Assembly (NCBI GenBank): GCA_905331475.1
Contig: CAJNYU010002266.1
Location: forward strand, 186,001 to 250,000
Length of the DNA stretch: 64,000 bases
Source: Rotaria socialis
Taxonomy: Eukaryota > Rotifera > Eurotatoria > Philodinida > Philodinidae
Reading direction: 5' to 3'
Part shown: piece after piece, positions 40,901 through 52,434 of the stretch
Numbering within the stretch: position 1 is the first letter of the stretch
Layout: every line of letters begins with the position of its first letter
The notes under the pieces: generated by a model
Databases searched by the model: none
What the model saw: the letters and a program-made list of their open reading frames with translations, nothing else
What the model was told of the DNA's origin: nothing
Made by a program: the position numbers and the translations under genes

Positions 40901-43900
40901 TTTGCTTACGAAAAAAAAAAATAGATAATAGATTTATGTTGCTGTGTTTTTTAGTCGAAATTTTTTTCGATCCGGATACTGGCAAACAAATATTAGTATT
41001 GAAAAAAGAAGTTTCAAAGACACGTAAGAAATTTGTTTCCGTAGTCGATTATTATTTCGTTTCATAATCAATATGTATTGATTGACTTTTAGCTCCTGTA
41101 ATTCAATCAGATATAGCAATGGACGACTTCGAATTCGTCAAAGATGAAAAGACCGGTGAAACCGTATTAAGATTAAAACTTGATGCTGCTGCTAGAAAAG
41201 GATTAACTGGTTTAGCGAATACCAATTTTGAAGTTGTTATTGATCCAACAACAGGCCAAAAAGTTGTACGTATAAAAGATGATGGACAAAATGAGACAAG
41301 TCGTAATCGAGTAGAAATTGTAACCGATGCAAAAACTGGTAAACAAACGATCCGAATGATTGCTCCTATTGATGATGCTGATGAGTCAGATGAACGTAAG
41401 TCTTATTTTGATGGATTTGAATGAAAATATCAACAAGAAAAAATATACTGTTTGATTTTCTTTCTTCTTCTTCTTCTTCTTCATGCAGCAATTGTTACAG
41501 TAACAGAAAATTGTATTGATTTAAATGATTTCGAACGTGTGATTGATCCCAAAACTGGCCGAGAAATATTACGAATGAAAGCTGATGTAATCAAAGCGAA
41601 AGGCTTAGATGAATTAGCCAATGCAGTATTTGAAATTGTTATTGATCCTGTCACTGGTCAACAGAGAATCGTTCTTAAATCTCCTTCATCTTCTCTTAGT
41701 GGTGGAACAAATACAACGTTTGAAATCATTGTGGATATTGTAACAGGCGTACAAAAGATAATTAAACGAACCATTATTAAACAAGATAAAGGTAAGAGAC
41801 TACTAATTATTTACGGTAACAGTTATTCATAAATATTATTCATAGATGATATGGATATTATTGAGAGTCAATTAAATGTAAATGATTTTGAACGTGTCAT
41901 TGATCCTAATACTGGTCTTGAAGTATTACGATTAAAGAAGGGCGCTGCTGCACGTAAAGGTCTAACTGATTTACTTGATGTACAATTCGAAATGGTTACC
42001 GGTGCTGATGGAAAGCAAACAATTGTAATTAAAGGCGGTGGCAAGCAAGGCAGTGCTGGTACATTTATTTTTCGCTAATATTTTGTTTGTTTCAATAGGC
42101 TAAACATTTTCTTTTTAAATTTAGGTGATGCTCAATTTGAATTAATAACGGATGCATCGGGTCGAACAACAATTAAAGTTAAAAAAGAACGACCACCAAC
42201 ACGTATGAAAATTTAATAGCAATATTTTTATACATTGATTTATTTTCAATAATTTATATTCTAGCTGAATTAGAAGTGACTGAAAAAGAAATTAATTTGG
42301 AAGATTTCGAAGAAGTTATTGATGTAAAAACAGGTATGAAAGTACTCAAATTAAAAGTTGACGTAGCTAAACGGGCTGGTATGATGGACTTACTTGATGC
42401 TCAATTTGAAACTTATATCGATCCTAAAACTGGTAAGCAAGCGATTCGAGTCAAGCAAGGTGATAACTCTAGACCCAATGGTAAGTGTTGTCGACATAAT
42501 CTAAATGTTCATTTGATCTGTTTATCTTTCGTCAGATGTAAAATTCGAAATAGTAACTGATGCATCAGGTAAACAATCACTTCGAATGATTCAAGAAATT
42601 CCCAAGACCAGTAAATAGATTATTGAATTTTGTTCTGCATTTATATTTGTAATATTTAGTTGAAGTAACTAATCTGGATGTAAATGCTAGTGACTTTGAA
42701 GAAATCGTTGACAATAAAACCGGCAAGAAAGTTTTACGTATGAAAAAAGAAGTTGCGAGACGAAAAGGTTTTGTTGATATGGATAGTGTGGATTTTGAGT
42801 TTGTAATTGATAAAAATACTGGCCAACAAGTAATACAAATGAAAACTAGCACAGGAAAAGTAACAAAAGGTAATGTGACATATGAAATGGTGATTGATCC
42901 TAAAACTGGCCAACAAACATTACGTAGGAAGGAAGAAGTGGACGTTCAATGTAAGAAAAATACTTCGTCTTTTCTTAGCTAGCGTTTTTGGTGTTTAGTT
43001 GAAACAATTGAAGACGATTTAGCTAATGAAGATTTTGAAGAATTTATTGATGAAGTTACCGGTGAACGCGTACTTAAACTAACAGCAGCAGCAGCAGCTA
43101 GAAAAGGTCTCGATGATTTACGTGACGTTGAATTCGAAGTTTATACAGATCCAAATACTGGCAAAGAACAAATACGAGTTAAAGGCGGTAATCAAACAGG
43201 AAAGTTAGGTGGTAAACAAAAATTTGAATTTTATGTCGACGAAAAAACGGGCCTACCAAGGATAGTACTTAAACGACCAAAAGGACGAACACGTAATTAT
43301 TTTATTCCTTAATTTTTCCGTTCTAATTAATTTTGATCTTTTGTTCTACTCACTAGCTCCACCCGTAGAAGCATCGATTGATGAAAATGATTTTGAAAAA
43401 GTTACTGACCCTGTAACTGGAAAAGAATTCTATCGTTTTACCGATCAAGCGATTCGTCGAAAGGGATTATCGAATGTTAAAGATCTAGAATTTGATATTG
43501 AAGTTGATACGGAAACTGGAAAAACAATTATGAAACCAAAAGTTAATGTTCTAAATGGTCAAAAAGTAGAAATGATAATTGATCCTCAGACTGGCGAACA
43601 AACAATTCGTTTTATACCACAAAAACATGTAGAAAAAAGTAACAAAGAGCAGTAATCAATTTCTTTTTGATTTATAATCTATTTGTTTTTCTTCAAGCGG
43701 CAACAATCACAACAACAATTGATTTAGATCAAGATGCATTCACAGTTCGTATAGATCCGAAAACAGGAAAAGAAGTTTTCACGTTAAGTCAAAATGTAAT
43801 GGAAAGTTATGGACTGGAAAATATCGAATTCGAACAAGTTGTTGATGAAAAGACTGGAGAAACAGTTTTTCGTATGAAACCTGCTGTTGGAAAAGATGGA

Positions 43901-46177
43901 AAAGTCTACGAATTAGTAACTGATCCAACAACTGGAAGTAAGAAAAACATTAAAATAGACGTGTGTGACTAGGATTGAACATATTTACACGTGATCAATG
44001 AATTACGATTGTAAACAGAAGAATCATTGGCCAGTAGAAATCTGTTGATTTTAAAGATCGCATGTCTCCATACAGACAAGTTCTAAATAAAAACATTAGA
44101 GTCTCCATCAATGACACTATATGAATTGAATTACCTGAAGCACACAGTACACCCATTCAGCATCGATCGCATGTGATTCTTCTAGTCATGCTACTAATTA
44201 AAGGGATTTCTAGAGAAATCTGAATGCTAATTTTATTAATTTTCATTAAAGGAAAGTCTTATTTCTATGATTTATACGGTGATGCCAGATTACTAAATAA
44301 TCATAATCATAAAGACTCATGAAGTAAACTCCAACCTCGATCGATAAACTCGTTTTTCAGCTTTTGTAGCTATAGATCGTTGAGTTTAACATCAATTTAC
44401 TCATTAAAAGTTTTCGAATTCAATTTTGAAACTTCTATTCTTGAATTATTGATTGATTTATATGTTTTCTAGAGCAATCATTGCAAGTCAAAGAAACGGT
44501 AACAAAAGATCAGTTAGCAAACATAATCGAATGTACGACAAAATAAGGCTTATCTTTTAGTAAAATAAAATAATTATTTTTTATATTTAGCTCGTGAAGC
44601 TCGAGGACTGAGAATTCCAAGAACCAACAGTGGATTCACTCGAATGTCGGGTATGCGCTATTGAATAATTATATTTATAAAAAAAAGTCATATTTGTTGT
44701 TTGATGAGTTAAGAAAGAAAGTTGTTTTTGCGAGTGACATATATAGCCGAAATTTAAATGAGATCATAGAGAAAATTTAAAAAAATCTAAATTTGCCTAT
44801 TTTCTATGTTTTGTTTAGCTTTGACTGAAGAAGAAAGGAATTTTCTACCATCTGGCATTTCAACACGAACAAAGAAGAAAGTATAAAAAGAAAATGTGCA
44901 CTAGAAATTTATAGAAAAAAGTATGATTGGGTTTAATTAGGAGTCTACTTTATCTCCTGATGACGATACATCCGAATCACCGGTTGATAGTCTTAGTGAT
45001 GTTAGACGTCAATCTCAAGCTGCATCAAAACAACGGCCAATTAGAGTAAAAAGTCCTTCGGGACAAGACGATGGAGTCGATTGGACATCCGATGACGTAT
45101 GAAGAACAATTTTCCCTTATTCGAATTTCTTAGTTTTTCTATTTATAAATGTTTAGGAAAAACAATTAGATGGTTTAAGTACTTATGAACAACGACGACG
45201 AAAAGAACAAATGATAGCTGAGAAAAAACGTCGCGTAGCTGAAATGAAACGACAAGAAGAATTTGCGATTCAAAATCGTTTAAAAAAACAACGAGAAAGT
45301 TTGGTTGATGTTGATCGTGCAAGTGATCTTTTGAATGCTGATGAACAAGAACGGTAAGATATCAATTCTCTATTGTTTTATTTCTCGTATGAGAATGAAA
45401 GTAAAATTTTGAATTTGTTTTTGTCAATTCAAGTGTTGCACAATGGTAAGTCAAAATAGATTTTGGTGAAAATATTTTCTAATCCTAACGAATTTGATGA
45501 ATTAATTACTAATATCTATCCAATTTATTCTTTGCGATCAATAAAAAAATATTTTCTAGGGAACGTGATCTACGTAAATTAGATATTGACCGTGAGGGTC
45601 TAACTGACGAAGAATATCAAGAGCGTCGAAAAAAATTATTTTCCGAACGTACTCGCGTATTGAAAGCAGCATACGATCGAAAAATGGATCGACTCAAACG
45701 ACAAAAAGGCATTCCCGATGGTACTCGTATCGAAGGAGAACAAGCTGCTCGTATGTATTTTGTTTCTAATTGCTTGTAATATCCATTTAATCTATAATTT
45801 AAATTTCGTTTTCCATAGAACTAGATGCACAAATTCGTGCTGAAGAAGAAACACTCTTGAGTATGATGAATGCTGAAGAACGTGAAGATTATATTCGTGC
45901 GCGAAATGAGGAACGTGCTCGACAACGTCTGCTAGCCGAACGTGAACGTTTTAAACGTGGCGAAGAATTACAAGCAGCGTTAGCTGAAACAAAGCGCATG
46001 GCTACTATACGTGCAGCTGAAATCATGGCTAAAGAATTACAACATCGATCGAATAATGTGATGTATGCAGAATTAAAAGATTTAGTAACTGAACAAAAAG
46101 TTTCGCGTGCTTTTACATATTCATATTTTTCACTTTTACAATTTTTGGCTTCATCTTCGTCTAATCATACTCATTGA
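34937..46177 (+). CDS. Very long multi-exon protein with D-x-x-T-G module array and C-terminal coiled coil
   Basis: The first exons (34937-35029, 35101-35168, 35221-35398) start MANALHLSKLSRGHVEFSES. Some 35-45 small exons follow, and I estimate over 2,000 residues. The N-terminal third is basic and Ser-rich, with a poly-Gln exon (about 38495-38520) and an Asn/Asp repeat exon (37361-37443). Then come helical segments (SLSFTIWVYDMWINDLV, 38.9 kb) and a module array at 39889-43937. The end is charged coiled coil (YEQRRRKEQMIAEKKRRVAE to AAEIMAKELQHRSNN) with a conserved-looking finish, KVSRAFTYSYFSLLQF, and stop at 46177. Introns in the array are phase 1. Function unknown; a cytoskeletal or axonemal scaffold is a guess. 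The vertebrate KIAA2012 family came to mind for the two ends but is unverified. It could be two genes, though phases connect throughout the parts I checked. Confidence 0.65.
37361..37443 (+). repeat. Asn/Asp/Thr coding microrepeat
   Basis: A unit of about 33 nt encoding roughly NDNNNKTDTNT is repeated twice with few changes inside an exon of the long gene. Built from AAT, GAT and ACT codons; probably slippage-prone and disordered in the protein. Confidence 0.7.
39889..43937 (+). repeat. Tandem array of about ten D-x-x-T-G exon modules
   Basis: Modules by exon: 39889-40077; 40152-40364 plus 40955-41023; 41093-41395; 41489-41791; 41846-42058 plus 42125-42202; 42265-42480 plus 42536-42610; 42660-42950; 42999-43292; 43357-43638; 43698-43937. 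Coding lengths are 189, 282, 303, 303, 291, 291, 291, 294, 282 and 240 nt, all divisible by three with phase 1 at both ends. Each full module has two or three copies of a ~20-residue motif of the form FExVIDPxTGxxVLRLK. A short A-A-R-K-G-L segment follows the first. This is exon duplication within the long gene. A very loose likeness to plakin repeats (DPxTG, then A..GL) exists, but the spacing differs. Confidence 0.85.
40372..40869 (-). pseudogene. Ubiquitin-conjugating enzyme E2 fragment, frameshifted, nested in an intron
   Basis: Read leftward, the sequence gives an E2 core: PEKRLLEDLNQIRSL, then FEWQPIIIGPDGTPDEGG, LYELYLSIPCNYPVKPPKVR, and after a break DICIDILQGQWSEV, SVRSLLNEPNVNSPVNPEAA, ending at a TAA at 40374-40372. 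The catalytic Cys (ICIDIL) remains. The stretch that should hold the invariant HPN motif is missing, and the frame changes at about 40622-40645. There is no ATG in frame at the front, where a stop precedes the homology. No introns are seen, as in a retrocopy. It fills an intron of the opposite-strand long gene. An undetected intron at the break is unlikely, since only about 20 nt separate the two parts. Confidence 0.75.
45434..45445 (+). other. 12-nt microexon in the long gene
   Basis: TGTTGCACAATG is flanked by an AG acceptor and a GTAAGT donor. It converts the preceding exon (ending GAACG, phase 2) and the following exon (starting GGAACGTG) into a continuous coiled-coil frame reading EQERVAQWERDL. 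Skipping it would remove exactly four residues and keep the frame. Confidence 0.65.
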
Positions 46178-46181
46178 AAAT

Positions 46182-46182
46182 A

Positions 46183-46219
<37 letters not shown>
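46182..46219. repeat. TA dinucleotide repeat between convergent genes
   Basis: A (TA)n run lies in the 64-nt gap between the stop of the long gene and the stop of the TMEM272-like gene. Confidence 0.8.
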
Positions 46220-46225
<6 letters not shown>

Positions 46226-46241
46226 ATATTTTTAGCTTTAT

Positions 46242-49200
46242 TTAACGTGGTGTCTTAATAATTAAATGTGGATATGTTGCACAACATGTAAGTGCAATAA
46301 GAAAAACAACAACTGCTAAAAACATAGTATAAACAAATGCAATATGGACAAGCGTAAATATGTATACGTTTCTATGACAATAATTATTAGGATCTTCTAA
46401 TCCGAATTCAAAACTTGGCATAAAAACACGCCAAGTCCAAAATTGTCCAACAATAAACCAAGCAAGAAGGAATAGATCTAGAACAGCATCTGTGAAATCA
46501 GAACCATCTAAATTAAAACGGCTCTTTTTTAGAATATTGAAACAATTAACAGAAAAGAATACAAACTATTTTCAGTTTCTTCTTCTTGATCAAGTTCAAT
46601 TCCTTCTAATTTTCGCATGCGTCTTCGACGAAATAATTTCCATAGTAAATTTAGTACACGCACAAGACCCATGGCACCGACAACAAGTAAATAAACAGGT
46701 AGATTAGGTTGTACTGGGCAGTCATTTAAATATTTAACACCTGAAACCCAAATAAATTAAAATTTTCAACTTGAACAAATTCAATCATAATATACGATGT
46801 TTTTTACCTACGAAGAAAAGTATTATCTGAAAAAAAGTTATCGATGCCAATAAAACTGTAGCTCCGTCTAAACAAAAAAAAGCAAACGATTATAATTGAA
46901 AATATGATTTCATTCGGCAGAAAATTCTTCTAAGAAGTAGTAGTTTCGTTTTTTTCTTCTATTATTTCCCCCGGAGAGTCGTTATTCTGACGGAAGAAAA
47001 TCATATGTCAGACTTTCAAGTAGATAAAAACTTCCGGCGTTACAATCGTTAAAAGCAAGCCTGGCAAACAAATACTTGAAAGAACTATTCAAGGCAACTC
47101 TTCATCGATATTAGTGAACATATTTTTAGAGCGTAAAAATCTATTTAAAAATATTTTTGGTATTTTCCTCTAGATATCATTAATTTTACAATAGTCGACT
47201 GTATAATCATGAATTCCAAAGAGAATAGAATGGAATTCCAGCTCATAACTTATCATTTGTAGCTGAGGAAATGTAAAAATGCAACACTAATAAAAAAAGA
47301 AGGAAATTAAATTTTTACAAAAGTTTCTTCTCATTAGATATGTAATAAGAGATTTTAGATTTCATAATCAGAATATGAAATAAGTGGTACTTTTTCTCTT
47401 GAATTATTATCATGTATATCTTCTTGTAATTAAGAGAAGGAAATTATCAATTTTCCATTGATAAAAAAGCGTCTTGAGAAGTTTTTCTCCTATTCGCATT
47501 TGCTCATTAATCGAGTTTATTAACTCGTCATAATTGATTTTTTACAATGGACTCTTGTTTCTCACTTATATAATTGATTGGTTCCGCATGTCTCATTTTT
47601 CATTTTTATCTAACACAATATCTAATTGGCACTAAATATTTCTCAATAAAATTTCCTATCAAAAAATATCTTGATTTGTTGCTCTTCCCAAGAGATTGTA
47701 TAATCTATACATTACATGTATTAATGACGATGGAAAAAGATTTCTTAACGAATTCGACTAATGTTTCTGAATCTTGTATAGCTTCACCTAAATCAAAGCA
47801 GATATAGAACGGGATAAGAAAAGAATGTAATAGTTTTTGTTCTTACCAAGTCGACTAATAACAGAAACATACGGATCAGTATCTTTCACATCTTCGACCC
47901 ATTCACTTGATGATAACAAAAATCGTTGATCTTCTTGGGATAACTATGAAAAAATTGTTAATTTAATTAAAAAACAATTTAATGATTCAAAAAATGATTG
48001 AAACATTTATGACGAATTATAAATAAGGTGCGCCAAGGTCAAAAATCGAGCAGGAGAAAAATTTTCTTTTATTATTACATGGTTGAGTAGAGCTCGACGA
48101 GTAGACCATGAATATCATCTTTAAAATGTTTCCAGGATTATGTTTCGACTGAGAAATTTTCAAAATACAAACTACACCTGAAAAAGTGAATATTTCACTT
48201 TTTATCGAGAAACTCGAAATTTACCTAGTTTAACAATCTTCTAACTTTCGAAAACTATCATCATCGAATTCAGCATAAAAATCTGAATCTACTCGTGTAA
48301 CTGTGACCAGTAAAAAACATAAGTTTCATGTTTGAGGAGCTCAACTAGGTCCCCATATAGACACTTTCATATTGATGTCTCGCAAAACCATCAAGTATTT
48401 TTTTTTTGAAAGCAATTCTCGGACTTTCTTACTTCGTTCGAACCGTCAAGTGATAGCGAACAAAATTATGCATTCAAGTTCGAAAAATATTGATCCCTCT
48501 CTGAGAAAATCGATTTTTACTATATCGGTGACTAAAGCTTACAGAATTTCCTTCTTATTTTGTGGTTTTGACTATCATAAACTTTATCAAAAAATAATTT
48601 TCATCAACATTTTACCTGTTTGGGACTACAGGGTAGAATCAAGAAAAAAAATGACTCGGGGGTAGTAGGCTGGTATTTTGATGAAAATTATTTTTTGATA
48701 AAATTTATGATAGTCAAAACCAAAAAATAAGAGGGCAATTCTGTAAGCTGTAGTCACCGATCTAGTAAAAAAATCGATTTTCTCAGAGAGGAGACAATAT
48801 TTTTCAAACTTGAATGCATAATTTTGTTGGCTATCACTTGACGGTTCGAATAGTTGAGCTCCTCAAACATGAAACTTATGTTTTTTACTGGTCAAAGTTA
48901 CACGAGTAGATTCAGATTTTTATGCTGAATCCGATGATGATAGTTTCCGAAAGTTAGAAGATTGTTAAACTAGGTAAATTTCGAGTTTCTCGAAAAAAAG
49001 TGAAATATTCACTTTTTCAGATGCAGTTTGTCTTTTGAAAATTTCTCAGTCGAAACATAATCCTGGAAACATTTTAAAGATGATATTCATGATCTACTTA
49101 TCGAGCTCTACCCAACCATGTAATAATAAAAGAAAAATTTTTCTCCTGCTCGATTTTTGACCTTGGCGCACCTTACAATTTGTGGACAAATTCTTCTGAA

Positions 49201-49465
49201 TATCACTTACAATTTTTTTCACTTTATCCATATCACGTTGTTTTAAAAATTGAGTATAACTACTACTAACACTGCTAAAACGAGCAAATTTTTGTGCGTT
49301 ACAATCAAGATTCCCTGATATTGCATGAGGAATAGTTGTATTTGATTTATTTTTTCCATATATTACTGTTGATGGTACCGACATATGGTTTGGATCAAAT
49401 GATGAATATTGTGATGATTGTTCACAAACGTTCAAATGAACTCGAAGTGGTGCAGTCGATTTCAT
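46242..49465 (-). CDS. TMEM272-like four-helix membrane protein
   Basis: Five exons read leftward: 49465-49211, 47943-47847, 46868-46809, 46740-46567 and 46507-46242. All phases match, giving 283 residues. The first two exons are a soluble Ser-rich N-terminus. Helix 1 is ATVLLASITFFQIILFFVG. A short loop with YLNDCPVQPNLPVYLLVVGA leads to helix 2, then a basic cytoplasmic loop (LFRRRRMRKLEG). Helices 3 (LFLLAWFIVGQFWTW) and 4 follow, with a Cys pair in the final segment. The loop motif CPVQPxxPVYL followed by a FWxW helix fits the TMEM272 group of invertebrate membrane proteins, whose function is unknown. The first intron is 1,267 nt because it contains a fold-back element. The start is uncertain; the frame continues upstream to a possible acceptor at about 49500. 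Confidence 0.75.
48027..49173. mobile_element. Long-inverted-repeat (fold-back/MITE) element inside an intron
   Basis: The left end AAGGTGCGCCAAGGTC is the reverse complement of the right end GACCTTGGCGCACCTT, and both are flanked by TA. The complementarity continues inward for most of the element, e.g. GTTTGAGGAGCTCAACTA on the left against TAGTTGAGCTCCTCAAAC on the right. Arms are about 600 nt (left) and 510 nt (right) around a centre near 48630-48663. The left arm has about 89 nt (48348-48436) that the right lacks. No transposase frame is present. The TA flanks suggest a Tc1/mariner-type target duplication. Confidence 0.85.
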
Positions 49466-49499
49466 ACTTGATGATTTGACATATGTCAATGAACTTGAT

Positions 49500-50706
49500 A
49501 CTAATTAATGATTTCTAGCACATCGTTTTGATTATTCGGATTCGTATTAAGAGATGACTTTCATATTCTTTATTACAATGGATTATGATGTATGTTACAC
49601 TATTTTCTGACAACGAACTAAGGAAGATCTTTTCTTGTTGGCTTCTCTTATTATTTGTTGCTCTCCTTTTTTCTGCAGCACTTATTCCTGTAGTGCATCA
49701 TAGCATGTTACTACGGAAGAAGAAGTATGACCAGCTGTTAGCTGGAAAATAGATAGAATATTGCAAGAAGAAAACTCAGAGATGAGAAAAAAGAGAGGAA
49801 ATAGCATACGCTTGTTTGACGTTTGCAGTTAGTGTGAGGCATGCACATAAAAGTATATGTGTAATGCTTGTCAAAACAAGTTAAAACAAAAGGCGACATA
49901 TATTGACAAAAAATATGAATCCATTTGCGCACAACAAAGTCAATCTTCTTTCTAAAAAACGACCGATGCTGATTCAATATGACTTTTTTATATGAATGTA
50001 AAAGCACAGAAGATAAATTTAATATATGTCTTGTTTGTCGTCACGTCAACAACAATCCCACCATGGATGGAAATGAAAATAGTAGATACGCATATCTACC
50101 TGATTAAAAATATCGAAATACGTCAAAAATAAATAAATTTATCTCTTATTGATGTTCATTTCAATGCAAATTATATCACGAAAAAAGAAAGGAAAAAGCA
50201 GTTCCAAAATAGCTTCATTTTTTCTCTACTAGTCATAGCAGATATTAATCAGAAAAGGTGTTTCATCAAGAAAAAGAAAAAGAAATCAATTCTAAATGGA
50301 AAACTATAGTTTTTACTTTGTGTTTTCTCCCTCTCTCTCGTCAGATTCAATCTTACATATGAAATCCGAAAACTAATTAAGAGTATTTCGGTTGACTTTA
50401 TTGTAAGTAAATCCAAGAACTAAATACAACTAGGAACCTTGATGGGAAAAAATAACTTTTGATCTTTTCTGAGTTCAATTATTAATTGTTTAAGGCATAG
50501 TCATATTTCGCAAAGTGTAACTGACTTTTGTTCTTTAGTCTGCTCGGTAACAAGACAAAAAGCAGAGATTACTAGAATCTTTGAAGTGAATAAACAATAG
50601 TCTAATGATTTTTAGATGATACAATACATTAAAAGAGAATTTTTCCAGAAATTTACAAATACTTGCTAATTACTGAGGTTATTTCTATATATATATATAT
50701 ATAAAA
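49500..50706. other. Intergenic
   Basis: AT-rich with no convincing coding region; an AT repeat lies at about 50687-50702. Confidence 0.4.
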
Positions 50707-51165
50707 CTACATGATTTTTATTACCGCATTTGTTCGATGTTTGTTATTGGCGTTTGCGGTGCTAGTATGAGCCATAAAAATAGTTGTGATTCCACCATCC
50801 GTATTTTGAACTGTGAATTGTTGTCCTAGACCAGGATTGTTTGTATTTGCACAATTTGTTGAGAGCCTTGAATCGTTATTTTGTTTGTCTGTAACTGTCA
50901 ATCGTTGTTTCCGACGATTACTACTTTGACGTCGTGATGATGTTTTTCGCTCGCTCAAAAATGCTGTAGCAATATTCGCCAACGAAACATTTCGATGTGA
51001 TGTTATTGACGATGAATCTCGAGCTTTTCCACTTGTTCTTAATGTAAAAGAAAACGGCCTGTTTTTAAAAAGCATTTTATGCAAGTGAATATGAATGAGA
51101 AAAGGGCAGAAATAATTGTTCATTTCCGCCATTATTGAAAAATCAAAAAAACAAAATATCAGCAT
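50707..51165 (-). CDS. Possible small hypothetical protein
   Basis: Open frame of 152 residues from an ATG at 51165; a later Met (MAEMNNYF) could also be used. The N-terminal part is hydrophobic and Phe/His-rich. The rest is Ser/Arg/Asn-rich and low in complexity, with a basic stretch SERKTSSRRQSSNRRKQRLT and a Thr/Asn-rich tail. No domain, no intron and no neighbour in the same orientation supports it. I do not recognise it. It may be chance or the remnant of a larger gene; listed because of its length in AT-rich DNA. Confidence 0.25.
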   Translation of the reverse strand: MLIFCFFDFSIMAEMNNYFCPFLIHIHLHKMLFKNRPFSFTLRTSGKARDSSSITSHRNVSLANIATAFLSERKTSSRRQSSNRRKQRLTVTDKQNNDSRLSTNCANTNNPGLGQQFTVQNTDGGITTIFMAHTSTANANNKHRTNAVIKIM

Positions 51166-52434
51166 CTTTTTCTATTTATGCTGGAGTTTCATATTTTCTA
51201 TAGTTCTTGTACTTGACTTATTATTTTATAGAGAAACAAATGTAACAATAGATCAAGCTGTTCGTTTTTTACAATGAAAGTCACTGTATGAACACGTAAC
51301 AAATGATTGAATTCTAAATATAGATAGATTGTTTTCGAAAAAAAAATAAAAACGATGCTTTATAATGATTCATCGTATGCAATCGAATCTTGATTTATAC
51401 ACGAGAAGTTAGAAATTTAACATATCATTTTATTTCCTTCAGGCGAAGACACTGCGAGAAAAAAATCAAGTTTCACGACTATGAGCCTGCCATTTGGCAG
51501 CTTTGTTTTGTTTCTGTCGCTACTAGAAATTGTTGGTTTGATTTACCAAGTCATTTTTGGATCACATTTTCACATCAGAGTTAATGAGAAACATCATCGG
51601 AAAATCAGCCATTTGCTTAAAAATTGTTTCGCATCAGTGCCTTACTCTAATTAAGATTTATTTCTAAGTTACAAAATTAAAACTTTTCATATAAAAGAAT
51701 TCCGTTTTTTAAAAACCATCTCAAACAGTCGACGTTTTTGAGTATCTCAAGTTCATAGAGAATTAAAATATACTAACTATGAAACAAAGTAGACGTGGCA
51801 ACTTTTATTGGTTAGTAAGAAAATGTCGATTAATCTATTCAGATAGTGAAATGAGTAAAAGTAAAAATGTCAACAAAGTCGTATTTGAACCAAAAAGAAA
51901 AGGAAGTTTTCTGATCATAAATACTTTGAATTAGTACACTCTACTGAACTCGAGATGCTTCTTATCTATCTATTCACTGCCAGAGTATCAGGCAACGAAG
52001 CTGACGCTTTTTTTCTTCTTGCATGGCGGAAAGACGCCTAGCATCTACTAACTAGATGGTATTCGAGTTTCACTCGACTACGAAATGCGGTGCGAAGCAC
52101 ACGAGCCGAATTTTCGAAAGTAGCGAGAATAAGATTTAACTACAGGAAAAATAAATGATTCACTTTAAGATTCATTACAAACGTTTATTTCTTTTTAATT
52201 TCCGTATGCGAATTTTGAATAAAAATTTCGCATTCACTATTCTTAAATCGACCATTTTGAAATTCATCACTAGGAAATCTCTCTGAAAATGTAACAACCA
52301 GTTGTCTAACAATTTTTTTCACTGAACGATTAATTATTTTAATGATTCACTATCTTAGATCAGATACGAAGAAATAGACTATTGGCTACTATTACTTGAT
52401 GACGTCATTTTAATTATTTCGAACTTTGAAAACG
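51166..52434. other. Intergenic left of the assembly gap
   Basis: No gene supported. A short imperfect copy of the gap-flanking repeat may occur at about 52078-52112 (GACTACGAAATGCGG...). The rest is AT-rich spacer. Confidence 0.4.

Noticed and set aside
49094..49210. Extension of the TMEM272-like first exon into 49094-49210
   Set aside because: A GTAAGT donor at 49210 fits the next exon in phase, and the extension enters the fold-back element.
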